The position numbers were made by a program, and so were the translations under genes. A stretch of DNA of 64,000 nt, from NCBI RefSeq assembly GCF_001280595.1, contig NZ_LITU01000059.1, positions 42,650 through 106,649 on the forward strand, read 5' to 3'. Under the pieces are notes generated by a model, which was not told the origin of the DNA, did not search any database, and saw only the letters and a list, made by a program, of their open reading frames with translations. Of this stretch, positions 1 to 8,578 are shown one piece after another; positions within the stretch are counted from its first letter, which is position 1; each line of letters opens with the position of its first letter. The DNA comes from Paenibacillus xylanivorans. GTDB lineage: Bacteria; Bacillota; Bacilli; Paenibacillales; Paenibacillaceae.

Positions 1-1033
1 TACTACCAAGACCCATCAAAATTTTATCAATGTCGCCTGCTTTTTTAGTATCAAACAAAAATTCCAAGTTATCATAAATCGGTTGCATCCACGGTCTCAG
101 TTTTTCTTCTTTTTCTCCGGGTAGATAACCGATATCTTTCCCCATTGGAACAACCGGGCGGGCGATCAATAATTTTTTATACTTATGATCATCCTCCACT
201 TTAAGTAATCCCGCTGCAAGCGCCAACAAGGTTTTCCCCGTTCCAGCCTTCCCTGTAATCGTGACAAGTGGAATATCATCATTCAGAAGCAGTTCCAGAG
301 CCATACGCTGTTGCGCGTTACGCGCACTGATGCCCCATACATTATCATTACTCAGGAAAAGTGGTTCCAGCTTTGTTCCCTCTGTATTTACTTTGAGCAA
401 AGCCGATTTATTGGTTCCCATCTCATCCTTGAGAATTACAAATTCATTCGGGTAAAGCGAATAAGACAACTGTAACGGTTTGATCGGTAGAAAGCGATAT
501 GTGTAAAACTCATCAATGACCGAAGGATGAACCTTCAGGGCAGTATACCCTGGATATAATTCACTGAGACCTGCCGTTCGATCTGATAAGTAATCTTGTG
601 TGAATAGACCGAGTACATCCGCTTTGATACGAACAAGCACATCCTTGCTGACTAGAACTACCTGTCGCTCAACAACCTCTTTCTCATTTTCCTCAATCTG
701 ATAATTCAGGGCGACGGCCAAAATCCGATTATCATTGGACACTTCTCCAAACATTTCCTGTACTTTCACAAAACTGCGGTGATTCAGTTCCACTTTCAGA
801 TTGCCTCCATTGGCCAAAGGCACGCCACTGTGCAGGTGTCCCAGTTCACGCAACCCATCAAGAAGTCTCGATACATTGCGGGCATTGCGGCCAATTTCAT
901 CGGCATTTCTTTTTTTGGAGTCGATCTCCTCCAGTACAACCGCGGGAATGATTACCTCATGTTCCTCAAAGGCAAATATGGCATTGGGGTCATGCAGAAG
1001 CACGTTCGTATCCAATACAAAAATCTTTTTCAT
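1..1033 (-). CDS. ylaK: PIN-PhoH family ATPase (YlaK-like), 3' end outside window
   Basis: This is a predicted RNA-binding ATPase with an N-terminal PIN nuclease-like domain and a PhoH P-loop domain. About 344 residues are visible; the C-terminus lies beyond base 1. The start MKKIFVLDTNVLLHDP carries the first PIN acidic residue, and a Walker A motif GKAGTGKT lies near residues 260-268. The ATG at 1033 has a purine-rich AGGGG just upstream. Proteins of this build are usually about 440 residues, so roughly 100 are missing. A second, shorter PhoH protein without the PIN domain lies at 34617-35588. In B. subtilis ylaK sits beside ylaJ, ylaL, ylaH and typA, as here. The family is clear but the cellular substrate is unknown. 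Confidence 0.9.
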   Translation of the reverse strand, partial: MKKIFVLDTNVLLHDPNAIFAFEEHEVIIPAVVLEEIDSKKRNADEIGRNARNVSRLLDGLRELGHLHSGVPLANGGNLKVELNHRSFVKVQEMFGEVSNDNRILAVALNYQIEENEKEVVERQVVLVSKDVLVRIKADVLGLFTQDYLSDRTAGLSELYPGYTALKVHPSVIDEFYTYRFLPIKPLQLSYSLYPNEFVILKDEMGTNKSALLKVNTEGTKLEPLFLSNDNVWGISARNAQQRMALELLLNDDIPLVTITGKAGTGKTLLALAAGLLKVEDDHKYKKLLIARPVVPMGKDIGYLPGEKEEKLRPWMQPIYDNLEFLFDTKKAGDIDKILMGLGS

Positions 1034-1185
1034 TCAATCCCCTCCAAAGCGGCGTCGTTAAAGGCATGGATAGTGTGATCTTTCAGCAGCGGCATGGACA
1101 ATCATGCTCCCATACATAAATGTATTCGACTAGGACAAAATAATTGTCAACCATTCTGAAAAACTCCAAGAAAGGATGAACATTT

Positions 1186-1881
1186 ATGAAATATTGGGTT
1201 TGCACGCTGCTTCTGATCTTTATACTTACAGGCTGCAACAGTTCTACGCGTAATGCCTCGCAGCAACAAGGTCAGCATGCCAAAGGCTACGGAGGAAATG
1301 TTACAACTCAGCAAGATCAACGTAAAGGATCTCACATGCTCAATACTCAGGAGGATCGGTTACACCCTTCTGCTGTGGACCATCTGACCGAAAACACAGG
1401 TGAAGTTCATGAGAAAAACGTAGTGAACAACACCAAGGCTGATCGGATGCCAAACGAAAAAAGGGTCACCCACCTCAAAACACTTGCCAAGCAAGTGGAA
1501 GGTGTCAAGGACGCCAACTGTGTCATTCTTGGCAATACAGCCGTAGTTGGCATTGATGTTGATGGTGAACTGGAACGCGCACGAGTTGGTACTATTAAAT
1601 ACTCTGTTGCCGAAGCCCTCCGCAAAGATCCGGAAGGTGTGGATTCCATTGTTACCGCAGATGCCGATGTCACCGAACGAATCAAGGAAATTGGTGAGCA
1701 TATTCGTCAAGGTCATCCGATATCCGGTTTCGCCTCAGAACTCGCTGACATGGTTGGCCGTATCATTCCCCAACTGCCCAAAGATGTCAAAGTCCGTCAA
1801 AATCCGGATGAACATGTAGAGCGCGAACAACAAATGCAGCAGCTGCATTCATCTGACAAAAGACAACAAAAAGCCCAGTGA
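1186..1881 (+). CDS. YhcN/YlaJ family sporulation lipoprotein
   Basis: The 231-residue protein begins with a short lipoprotein signal: a hydrophobic stretch followed by the lipobox LTGC with Cys17 as the lipidated residue. A Gln/Asn/His-rich linker (residues 20-80) leads into the conserved YhcN/YlaJ domain at about residues 95-200, which contains a GVKDANCVILGNTAVVGIDV-type core. The C-terminus is Gln-rich and charged. An AAAGGA site lies about 9 nt before the ATG. Known family members are made in the forespore and found in the spore membrane or coat, with roles in germination or outgrowth. It is the only plus-strand gene in the first 7 kb and converges on the next gene across a shared terminator. 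Confidence 0.88.
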   Translation: MKYWVCTLLLIFILTGCNSSTRNASQQQGQHAKGYGGNVTTQQDQRKGSHMLNTQEDRLHPSAVDHLTENTGEVHEKNVVNNTKADRMPNEKRVTHLKTLAKQVEGVKDANCVILGNTAVVGIDVDGELERARVGTIKYSVAEALRKDPEGVDSIVTADADVTERIKEIGEHIRQGHPISGFASELADMVGRIIPQLPKDVKVRQNPDEHVEREQQMQQLHSSDKRQQKAQ

Positions 1882-1896
1882 TCTCTCACTAGGCTT
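1871..1896. terminator. Bidirectional terminator
   Basis: A stem AAGCC-x-AGTGA pairs with TCACT-x-GGCTT around a TCTC loop. It is preceded by an A-run and followed by a T-run, so it can serve both the lipoprotein gene and the convergent flavin-barrel gene. It overlaps the last codons of both genes. Confidence 0.8.
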
Positions 1897-2341
1897 TTTT
1901 CATGGCAGTAAAAACCTGCTCATCTAATTTCTCAGCAGCACGCTGATCATATATTTTGACATATTGAGGCACAGAGGACAGTTGGGCTCCATAAAAAAGG
2001 GCGTTCCTTACCGCTTCAATGGAAATGTCGAAACAGCACATGTTAAATGGAACATCCTGTAACGGATTTTGTCGTACGGAAGCACGTCCGTTTACCGCAT
2101 ACACCATCTCTTCACCAAAAATAGTGACGGTGATGACCGGATTCTCAATCATATTGTTCACAAGACGTGAACGATGATCAATCGCCACACGAAGGGTAGA
2201 AGCATTCTCCGCATAAACCCAGGAGATTGCTGTTGATGTCGGACCCCCAGTTTCAATGTCCACGGTGCTCAAGAGCACAAATGTTTCGTTCTTGAATTGC
2301 TGTAAAAGAGATTCAGTCAATTGTGTGACGGCTTCGGACAT
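1889..2341 (-). CDS. Pyridoxamine 5'-phosphate oxidase-like flavin split-barrel protein (YlaL-like)
   Basis: The product is 150 residues. The pattern NETFVLLSTVDIETGGPTST followed by an R-x-A-x-DHRSRLVNN segment is typical of the FMN-binding split-barrel fold of the PNPOx-like superfamily. Many such small proteins bind flavin, heme or F420 and have no assigned reaction. The short length argues against true pyridoxamine phosphate oxidase. B. subtilis ylaL is the positional equivalent next to ylaJ/ylaK. A GGGGG-rich stretch precedes the ATG. The cofactor cannot be settled from sequence. Confidence 0.7.
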   Translation of the reverse strand: MSEAVTQLTESLLQQFKNETFVLLSTVDIETGGPTSTAISWVYAENASTLRVAIDHRSRLVNNMIENPVITVTIFGEEMVYAVNGRASVRQNPLQDVPFNMCCFDISIEAVRNALFYGAQLSSVPQYVKIYDQRAAEKLDEQVFTAMKKA

Positions 2342-2440
2342 CCAACCAGCCCCCTAATCTTCTTTATGCAATTCTTAATTCGTTGTTGATGATATTATAG
2401 CATACCATCAAACTCGCTTCCAATCCTAAAAGAATGAATG

Positions 2441-3502
2441 TTACTCGGCTGTTGGAGATGCTGTTACTTTACCTGAAAGTGTATCCTGCAACGCCTGTTT
2501 TGCATTAGCCAATTCAGTTTCGTTGATATATACATATGGACTTCTCCACTCTCCGGTTACAGGTGTGTAGTGCACATCCGATTTGGAAATATTCCAATAG
2601 GTTGAAATGAAGTTCTTCATTTGCTCCGATTCCACGTCAGTTGTCATGTTGTCGTCAACAGCGCCAATCACTTTACCAATCTTTGTTACGCCTCCCAGTG
2701 ATTTCAACTGATCCAACATGGAATTCAACACTTGATTCTGACGTTTATTTCGGTCAAAATCGTTGGATTCATCTGTCTTCGGCTTACAGTTCGATTTACG
2801 GTAACGAACAAAATCAAGTGCTTCTTTGCCATCCAAATGCTGTGCACCAGCCACCAGGTTAATATCCGTGCCATCGGCCGTATCTTTGTAACACATGTTT
2901 TTATCCACTGTCACATCCACGCCACCTACAGCATTAACCGCATCACGGAACGCTTGAAAATTCAGTACCGTCGTATAATTGATATCCACATTCAGATATT
3001 TGCCCATCATTTCTTTCATTTGATCCTCTGCATTTTTGCCAGAGGTTTTTTCTTGCGCTTTAAATTTAGGATAATAGGAATTCAATTTATTCGCCTTATA
3101 TCCATCCAACTGAATACGGGTGTCCCGAGGTAAAGATACAATGGTTGCCGTCTTGGTCTCCGGATTCAGAGAAGCTACCATAACCACATCCGAGAGATAC
3201 GTACCTGTTTCGGGACGGTTATCCGTACCTAGCAGCAACATCGTAATGGGTTTGGTTTTTGCTGACATTCCAGCTGGTACTGGCTTGTCAATGCCCGTAT
3301 CAGCTACCTGATTGTATACCCAATACAGATATCCACCGCCTACCACAATTGCAATAACCAATAAACTTAAAATCAGTCTGCCAAAGGTTCGCATCCGTTT
3401 CTTCTTCTTTGGTTGCTTGCCCTTGCCGTTCTTCGATCCAGAAGCGCCGGATTGAGTCGGTGCCTGTCTCCGTGGAGGCAGTCCGTTCGAATTCGAGTTC
3501 AT
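2441..3502 (-). CDS. LytR-CpsA-Psr (LCP) family cell-wall glycopolymer ligase
   Basis: The 353-residue protein is a predicted type II membrane protein. It has a Lys-rich cytoplasmic tail (residues 1-40), one transmembrane segment (about 43-63) and an extracellular LCP domain (about 88-250). The domain shows LLLGTDNRP, SDVVMVASL, SLPRDTRI and DFVRYR, which supply the conserved Asp and Arg residues for pyrophosphate-lipid binding. LCP enzymes transfer teichoic acid or other glycopolymers from lipid carriers to peptidoglycan. Which polymer is used here is unknown. The gene stands alone between the YlaL-like and YlaH-like genes, so it interrupts the B. subtilis yla order. Confidence 0.92.
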   Translation of the reverse strand: MNSNSNGLPPRRQAPTQSGASGSKNGKGKQPKKKKRMRTFGRLILSLLVIAIVVGGGYLYWVYNQVADTGIDKPVPAGMSAKTKPITMLLLGTDNRPETGTYLSDVVMVASLNPETKTATIVSLPRDTRIQLDGYKANKLNSYYPKFKAQEKTSGKNAEDQMKEMMGKYLNVDINYTTVLNFQAFRDAVNAVGGVDVTVDKNMCYKDTADGTDINLVAGAQHLDGKEALDFVRYRKSNCKPKTDESNDFDRNKRQNQVLNSMLDQLKSLGGVTKIGKVIGAVDDNMTTDVESEQMKNFISTYWNISKSDVHYTPVTGEWRSPYVYINETELANAKQALQDTLSGKVTASPTAE

Positions 3503-3543
3503 ATCTTCAACACCTTTATCACATCTGTTTTGGCCTATATATA

Positions 3544-3578
3544 AGACAACCGCTTTCCCTAAGGAAAACGGATGGTCT
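3544..3578 (-). terminator. Hairpin between YlaH-like and LCP genes
   Basis: Read on the minus strand, AGACC-x-x-CCG-x-TTTCC type arms pair around a TTAG loop. No strong T-run follows, so this may be a weak terminator or a processing hairpin. Confidence 0.4.
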
Positions 3579-3592
3579 ATACTATACAGAAT

Positions 3593-3889
3593 TTATGAGT
3601 TTCGAGCGGCAGCTTCCGCTTTTTTCTTTTGACGACCTTCAATAAAATAGCGCACTCTCACTAACAGCATCAAACCAACAGCCACCAGCAAACATTGAAT
3701 AATTGGCAACTTGTCGATTTGAAAAACAAGAAGCATGAATGTGCCCATCGCCATCAATATATAGAGAACGATTTCCTTACCAAGTGGCAATTTCTGACGT
3801 ACCCGAAACACCTTGTTATATACGTAAGTAATCAATACAAAGATGACGATGTAGGCTACGATCGGGTTTGATGCGAACCATGCTTGCAT
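3593..3889 (-). CDS. YlaH-like small membrane protein
   Basis: The 98-residue protein has about three hydrophobic segments (near residues 8-25, 40-57 and 63-80) and a basic, Ala/Lys-rich C-terminal tail. An AAAGGAG site lies 11 nt before the ATG. Length, topology and position directly downstream of typA match B. subtilis YlaH, an uncharacterised inner-membrane protein. Copy 1 of the dispersed hairpin repeat separates it from typA. Function is unknown. Confidence 0.72.
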   Translation of the reverse strand: MQAWFASNPIVAYIVIFVLITYVYNKVFRVRQKLPLGKEIVLYILMAMGTFMLLVFQIDKLPIIQCLLVAVGLMLLVRVRYFIEGRQKKKAEAAARNS

Positions 3890-3973
3890 ACACAGCTAGC
3901 TCCTTTCGTGTTCATGCTAGATATAAGTCTATTGTTGATGATACCCTTTCGATAACTCAAGAGAAGTGCATCT

Positions 3974-4111
3974 GTAGTGACCGTTTCGGTTTCGGATCGT
4001 TCTTTCGATCGCTGTTGTCTCCAAATTTTTGAACGAATCTTCAAAGGTTAAAATTTGGAGACAAAGGCGAGCGCTTCGCTTCTTCAGAATCGATTCCGAT
4101 CCCTTCACTAC
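3974..4111. repeat. Dispersed intergenic hairpin repeat, copy 1
   Basis: Nested inverted repeats fill most of the 302-bp gap between typA and the YlaH-like gene. The innermost arms are TTGTCTCCAAATTTT and AAAATTTGGAGACAA; the outer arms begin GTAGTGA and end TCACTAC. Conserved motifs are GATCGCTGTT on the left and GGCGAGCGCTTCGCTTCTTC on the right. The same core recurs at 31217, 56967 and 63570 in the same orientation. There is no open reading frame inside. The rest of the gap holds nothing else I can support. Confidence 0.85.
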
Positions 4112-4191
4112 TTTTTCTGTACAAACCTTTAGTTACTTTCGTGTATCCTCAAACATTAACTTTTATCTTCTAGTTTAGTTGTAGTTAGGCG

Positions 4192-6033
4192 TTATTTTGT
4201 AGCCATTTTACGTTGTTTCTCTGAACGCTCACGCTCGGATTTATTCAGGATCTTCTTACGAAGACGAATAGATTTCGGTGTAATCTCACAATATTCATCT
4301 TCATTCAGATATTCAAGCGCCTGTTCCAACGAGAAGATAATCGGAGTTTTAATTTTAACCGTATCATCTTTACCTGAAGAACGAACGTTAGTCAGTTGTT
4401 TTTCTTTGCAGATGTTAACAACGATATCATTGTCACGTGTATGTTCACCAACAATCATACCTTCGTAGATTTCAGTACCTGGCTCCAAGAAGAGAGTACC
4501 GCGATCCTCAACGCCCATCATTCCATAGAACGTAGACGTACCATTTTCAGTTGAGATCAGTACGCCTTGGTGACGTCCACCCACTTGACCAGATACCAGT
4601 GGAGCATAGCTGTCAAATGCATGGTTCATAACACCATAACCACGAGTCAATGTCAGGAAGTTTGTGCTATATCCGATCAGACCCCGTGCTGGAATCAGGA
4701 ACTCAAGACGTACTTGTCCACTTCCTGTGTTCACCATGTTAACCATCTCTGCTTTACGTGCGCCTAGGCTCTCCATTACGGAACCCATGCTCTCTTCAGG
4801 GATGTCAATCAACAAGCGCTCAACAGGCTCCATTTTCTTTCCGTCAACTTCTTTAACGATAACTTCCGGTTTGGATACTTGCAGTTCATATCCTTCACGA
4901 CGCATATTCTCAATGAGGATACCCAGGTGAAGCTCACCACGTCCGGAAACGACAAATGCATCTGGACTTTCTGTTTCGTCAACACGAAGGGATACGTCCG
5001 TTTCCAACTCTTTGAACAAACGCTCACGAAGTTTACGGGAAGTTACCCATTTACCTTCACGACCTGCAAATGGACTGTTGTTCACGAGGAACGTCATTTG
5101 AAGTGTAGGCTCATCAATTTTCAAAACCGGCAAAGCTTCTGGATGGTTAGGATCAGCGATGGTCTCACCAATGTTGATGTCCTTGATTCCTGCAATCGCA
5201 ACGATATCGCCTGCTCCAGCTTCTTCTGTCTCAACGCGTTTGAGACCTTGGAAACCAAACAGTTTCTCGATACGTGCAGTTTTGCTCTTACCATCACGCA
5301 TAATAACCGTTACAGATTGTCCTTGACGGATCACACCGCGGTTAACACGACCGATGGCAATACGGCCAAGGTATTCATTGTAGTCCATCAAAGTAACGAG
5401 GAATTGAAGCGGTTCTTCAACATTCTCTGTTGGGTGAGGGATATGACTAACGATCGTATCGTAGATCGCCATCATGTTGTCATCCTGTTTAGCAGGATCA
5501 TTTTCCATGCTGGATGTTCCGTTCAATGCGGAAGCATATACAACAGGGAATTCAAGTTGTTGATCGTTGGCACCCAGTTCAATGAACAGGTCCAATACTT
5601 CATCAATAACCTCAGTCGGACGAGCCGCTGGACGGTCAATTTTGTTTACAATAACAATTGGTGTCAGGTTGTGCTCAAGTGCTTTACGCAGTACAAACTT
5701 CGTTTGTGGCATACAACCCTCATAAGCATCAACAACGAGCAATACGCCGTCAACCATTTTCATGATACGCTCCACTTCACCACCAAAGTCGGCGTGTCCT
5801 GGTGTATCCACAATGTTGATCAGGTAATCTTTATAGGTAATAGCTGTGTTTTTGGCCAGAATCGTAATACCGCGTTCACGCTCCAAATCGTTGGAGTCCA
5901 TTGCGCGCTCCTGTACCGTTTCGTGATCACGGAAAGTACCGGATTGCTGGAGCAACTTGTCGACGAGCGTTGTTTTCCCGTGGTCGACGTGGGCAATAAT
6001 CGCAATATTGCGAATGTGTTCTCTTGAATGCAT
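4192..6033 (-). CDS. typA: Translational GTPase TypA/BipA
   Basis: This ribosome-binding GTPase acts in 50S assembly and low-temperature or stress translation. From the chosen start (MHSREHIRN) it has 613 residues. G1 AHVDHGKTT is at about residues 14-22, followed by RGITI (G2), DTPGH (G3) and NKID (G4), then EF-G-like domains and the TypA C-terminal domain. The tail is Lys/Arg-rich. An in-frame ATG ten codons upstream exists, but family members normally begin MHSREHIRN and a GAAAGGA site lies 14 nt before this ATG. A promoter and a leader hairpin lie upstream at 6115-6180. Gene order with ylaH/ylaJ/ylaK matches the B. subtilis yla region. Confidence 0.96.
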   Translation of the reverse strand: MHSREHIRNIAIIAHVDHGKTTLVDKLLQQSGTFRDHETVQERAMDSNDLERERGITILAKNTAITYKDYLINIVDTPGHADFGGEVERIMKMVDGVLLVVDAYEGCMPQTKFVLRKALEHNLTPIVIVNKIDRPAARPTEVIDEVLDLFIELGANDQQLEFPVVYASALNGTSSMENDPAKQDDNMMAIYDTIVSHIPHPTENVEEPLQFLVTLMDYNEYLGRIAIGRVNRGVIRQGQSVTVIMRDGKSKTARIEKLFGFQGLKRVETEEAGAGDIVAIAGIKDINIGETIADPNHPEALPVLKIDEPTLQMTFLVNNSPFAGREGKWVTSRKLRERLFKELETDVSLRVDETESPDAFVVSGRGELHLGILIENMRREGYELQVSKPEVIVKEVDGKKMEPVERLLIDIPEESMGSVMESLGARKAEMVNMVNTGSGQVRLEFLIPARGLIGYSTNFLTLTRGYGVMNHAFDSYAPLVSGQVGGRHQGVLISTENGTSTFYGMMGVEDRGTLFLEPGTEIYEGMIVGEHTRDNDIVVNICKEKQLTNVRSSGKDDTVKIKTPIIFSLEQALEYLNEDEYCEITPKSIRLRKKILNKSERERSEKQRKMATK

Positions 6034-6114
6034 GGTTTGTATCCATATCCTTTCCAATTTCAATTCTTATCTACTAAACTTCCCGCAAATTCGCAGGTTA
6101 CTCACCCAAAATAA

Positions 6115-6135
6115 GCGTCGGTGATATCCCGACGC
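6115..6135 (-). promoter_or_regulatory. Hairpin in the typA leader, possible attenuator
   Basis: A perfect 7-bp stem GCGTCGG/CCGACGC encloses a 7-nt loop, and the minus-strand transcript continues TTATTTT. It lies in the roughly 110-nt leader between the predicted promoter and the typA start. It resembles a weak intrinsic terminator placed ahead of its gene. Confidence 0.5.
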
Positions 6136-6152
6136 ATGCCTATATCCCTTAT

Positions 6153-6180
6153 ATTATAGTTGATCATAGGTAAAAATCAA
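6153..6180 (-). promoter_or_regulatory. Sigma-A-type promoter for typA
   Basis: On the minus strand TTGATT and TATAAT are separated by 16 nt. Transcription would start near 6146, leaving a leader of about 110 nt. Confidence 0.6.
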
Positions 6181-6210
6181 GATATTTCGCTTGAAAGACC
6201 GCTGGGAATG

Positions 6211-6699
6211 TTACCAGCCTCTCCCTTGACGTCCTCGTCCAAACAGCAGCCACATCCCGCCTACAATCAAAAGTACTGCCAATACGTAGATAATACCGGT
6301 GTGAAGCAGTGTAAATCCGAAGAAAATAATTGAAAGGACACCCACGCCCAGTGCAACTGGAAGTACCAATGCAGGTCTTCGATGATCGGCCAGTGCATAT
6401 TCCAGCAAACCAATGGCAAGCCCAAGCAAAAATGCAGGCCAAAGGCTGCTCATCAATCCCCCGCCCCAAGTGTTCGTAATTCCGAACAACAGACCATAGA
6501 TGGTTAACGTGCCTGCTGGAACAAGTGACCATGATGGCGTAAGCCTTGCATAATAACAAGCATGAAGAGCAATACCTGGCAGCAAGATGAGCAAAGGCCA
6601 GAAGTGCCTTCCAATGAAGCCAAACACACCAAACTTACCTAGTAAAATGATAATACCTGCAACTAAAATAAATATCCCAATTGCTTTTTCATTTTTCAT
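6211..6699 (-). CDS. Membrane protein with LiaF/LiaI-like transmembrane region
   Basis: The 162-residue protein is almost entirely hydrophobic, with five or six predicted transmembrane segments. It starts MKNEKAIGIFILVAGIIILL and ends with an Arg/Gly-rich tail. The opening, with a Gly-rich first helix and a W-P-L-L pair in the second, resembles the membrane domain shared by LiaI/LiaF-type proteins and small DUF5668-like proteins. A GGTGAT site precedes the ATG. It is monocistronic between typA and a TerC gene, with no adjacent two-component system, so a link to cell-envelope stress is only by family. Confidence 0.65.
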   Translation of the reverse strand: MKNEKAIGIFILVAGIIILLGKFGVFGFIGRHFWPLLILLPGIALHACYYARLTPSWSLVPAGTLTIYGLLFGITNTWGGGLMSSLWPAFLLGLAIGLLEYALADHRRPALVLPVALGVGVLSIIFFGFTLLHTGIIYVLAVLLIVGGMWLLFGRGRQGRGW

Positions 6700-6924
6700 C
6701 TAAAATCACCTCTTATAACATTTGGCTATGTATCCCGTAAGCTAAACTATAAGCATTCCATGATGACTAACTGTTTCCAGCCTGCTTCTAGTTTAGCCGA
6801 TGTGTACGCAAAAAACTACACTTTATGTCGCACTTCGCCTCTCTCCATTATCCTGTATTACCCTAAAATGGCCGGACTATGACTTAATCGAGTCAGCCCC
6901 ATCCTCAGAGCACATCGAATACGA

Positions 6925-6950
6925 CAAAAAACTGCCCTTAAAAGGGCAGT
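6925..6950 (-). terminator. Terminator of the minus-strand TerC gene
   Basis: A perfect 9-bp stem ACTGCCCTT/AAGGGCAGT is followed on the minus strand by TTTTTT. It lies in the 288-bp gap before the LiaF-like gene. Nothing else in that gap is supported. Confidence 0.85.
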
Positions 6951-6987
6951 CTACCGCTATATTTATCATTCATTTGTCAAATTTAAT

Positions 6988-7647
6988 TTACACGTTTCGA
7001 CGAACAAACTTGTGGGCTCCTCCAACCGCGATTACAAGACAAGCCATAGCTACAGGCAGCAGTGTATGCGCCTCAGCTGCCAAGCCGCCAAGCCACTGTC
7101 CCAGCTTCGGATCATTCATCACCATCTCACCTGCAGTGAAGGCCAGAATACCTGAACCGGCAAACACCAGAATCGGGAATCGTTTCAACAATCCGACAAT
7201 TAATCCGCTACCCCACACCACAATCGGAATACTTATGGCAATCCCGATGACAGTGAGCGCCAGGTCCCCATCCGCCAGAGCAGCAATCGCGAGAACGTTA
7301 TCCAGACTCATGACAAAGTCAGCAATCAAAATCGTTTGGATCGCTTTCCAGGTCGTGGACGCCTTACGAATATGTACTTCATCTTCATTCTGAAGCAGCA
7401 GCTTGACAGCAATCCAGAGCAACAGCAGACCACCGGCTGCCTGAATAAAAGGAATGCCAAGCAGCAGCACGGCTGCAAAGGTTAACACACAACGTAAAAC
7501 AACCGCTCCGAAAGCCCCCCACCACACCGCCTGCTTGCGCTGTCTTGCTGGCAAATCCTTGCTTGCAAGTGCAATAACAACCGCATTATCTCCACTCAGA
7601 ACCAGATTGATCATTAATATTTCGGTCAACAGCCATAGCGTATCCAT
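6988..7647 (-). CDS. TerC-family membrane protein (YjbE type), likely metal exporter
   Basis: This 219-residue integral membrane protein has about seven hydrophobic segments. TerC-family motifs with paired acidic/Asn residues are visible: LVLSGDNAVVIALA near residues 16-28 and VMSLDNVLAIAAL near residue 113. Some TerC relatives in Bacilli export manganese, loading metalloenzymes during secretion. The ATG at 7647 is chosen because GGGGGG lies 9 nt upstream; an in-frame ATG three codons earlier would sit directly on that site. A close paralogue is transcribed divergently 105 bp away. The substrate is inferred from the family only. Confidence 0.85.
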   Translation of the reverse strand: MDTLWLLTEILMINLVLSGDNAVVIALASKDLPARQRKQAVWWGAFGAVVLRCVLTFAAVLLLGIPFIQAAGGLLLLWIAVKLLLQNEDEVHIRKASTTWKAIQTILIADFVMSLDNVLAIAALADGDLALTVIGIAISIPIVVWGSGLIVGLLKRFPILVFAGSGILAFTAGEMVMNDPKLGQWLGGLAAEAHTLLPVAMACLVIAVGGAHKFVRRNV

Positions 7648-7752
7648 GCTTCTCATCCCCCCACTCTAACTTGTATGTCAAAGTTGTCCATGCTATTCTT
7701 AAACGTTGAACAAGCTTTCTCAGGTTTGGAAATATAGAAGGAGTGACATCGT

Positions 7753-8454
7753 ATGGAGCTGTTTAGCCCCGCTTTTTGGCTAGCGTTGTTGAACGTTGTA
7801 TTTATTGATCTAATTCTGGCTGGCGATAATGCCATTGTGATTGGTCTCGCAGCTCGAAATTTGCACCCTTCTGTGCAGAAAAGGGCGATCCTCTACGGAA
7901 CAGGCGGTGCACTGTTGATTCGCATTGTGGCCACCGTTATTGTGCTCTGGCTGCTCAAAGTGCCTTGGCTACTCCTTGTTGGGGGATTACTGTTGATCTG
8001 GATTGCGTACAAGCTATTGGCAGAACAAGGGGAAGAGCATTCGGATATCAAGGCCGGCGGTTCTCTCTGGGCAGCTGTGCGAACGATTGTGATCGCAGAC
8101 GCTGCCATGGGACTGGATAACGTCATCGCCGTTGCTGGTGCAGCACAGCAGCACTTGGTACTTGTTATACTCGGACTGCTGATCAGTGTACCTATTATCG
8201 TTTGGGGCAGTACGCTGTTTATCAAATTAATTAACCACTTCCCTTGGATCATTTATCTTGGAGCCATCGTGCTGGGGTATACGGCTTCTAACATGATTAC
8301 AGAGGAACAACGTCTCGTGCCTTTCTTCACTGAGCATCCTGCACTAAGAATCTTATTTATCGTTCTCGTTACTGCTGGTGTAGTGTTTGCCGGATATCGC
8401 AAACGTGCAAGCAGCAATAAACCAGGGGGAGAGCGGCAGCACTCCTATTCCTAA
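7753..8454 (+). CDS. TerC-family membrane protein (YjbE type), second paralogue
   Basis: This 233-residue paralogue of the divergent neighbour has the same layout: IDLILAGDNAIVIGLAARNL near residues 18-37 and AAMGLDNVIAVAGA near residue 118, then several transmembrane helices and a charged, Arg/Ser-rich C-terminal tail. AAGGAG lies 8 nt before the ATG. The two proteins probably form or regulate a related metal-transport activity. Having both from one intergenic region suggests shared control or a duplication followed by inversion. Confidence 0.85.
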   Translation: MELFSPAFWLALLNVVFIDLILAGDNAIVIGLAARNLHPSVQKRAILYGTGGALLIRIVATVIVLWLLKVPWLLLVGGLLLIWIAYKLLAEQGEEHSDIKAGGSLWAAVRTIVIADAAMGLDNVIAVAGAAQQHLVLVILGLLISVPIIVWGSTLFIKLINHFPWIIYLGAIVLGYTASNMITEEQRLVPFFTEHPALRILFIVLVTAGVVFAGYRKRASSNKPGGERQHSYS

Positions 8455-8484
8455 GCTTTTAATAAATAATACTCCCATAAACAT

Positions 8485-8525
8485 AAAAAAGGACTGACCG
8501 AAAATACATCGGCCAGTCCTTTTTC
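8485..8525. terminator. Bidirectional terminator between TerC and thiI
   Basis: GGACTG-x-CCG pairs with CGG-x-CAGTCC, flanked by AAAAAA on the left and TTTTT on the right. It can stop both the plus-strand TerC gene and the minus-strand thiI gene. Confidence 0.88.
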
Positions 8526-8578
8526 TTCATGTAGATAACATAGTCCTTATTATGTCATTCAATCCAGAATGCGGGTAA

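Noticed and set aside
4879-6027. A 382-codon plus-strand frame over typA
   Set aside because: Antisense to TypA, Cys/Asn/Thr-rich nonsense composition, no start signals.
7657-7752. Possible yybP-ykoY manganese riboswitch between the TerC genes
   Set aside because: The gap is too short and the conserved riboswitch motifs are not seen.
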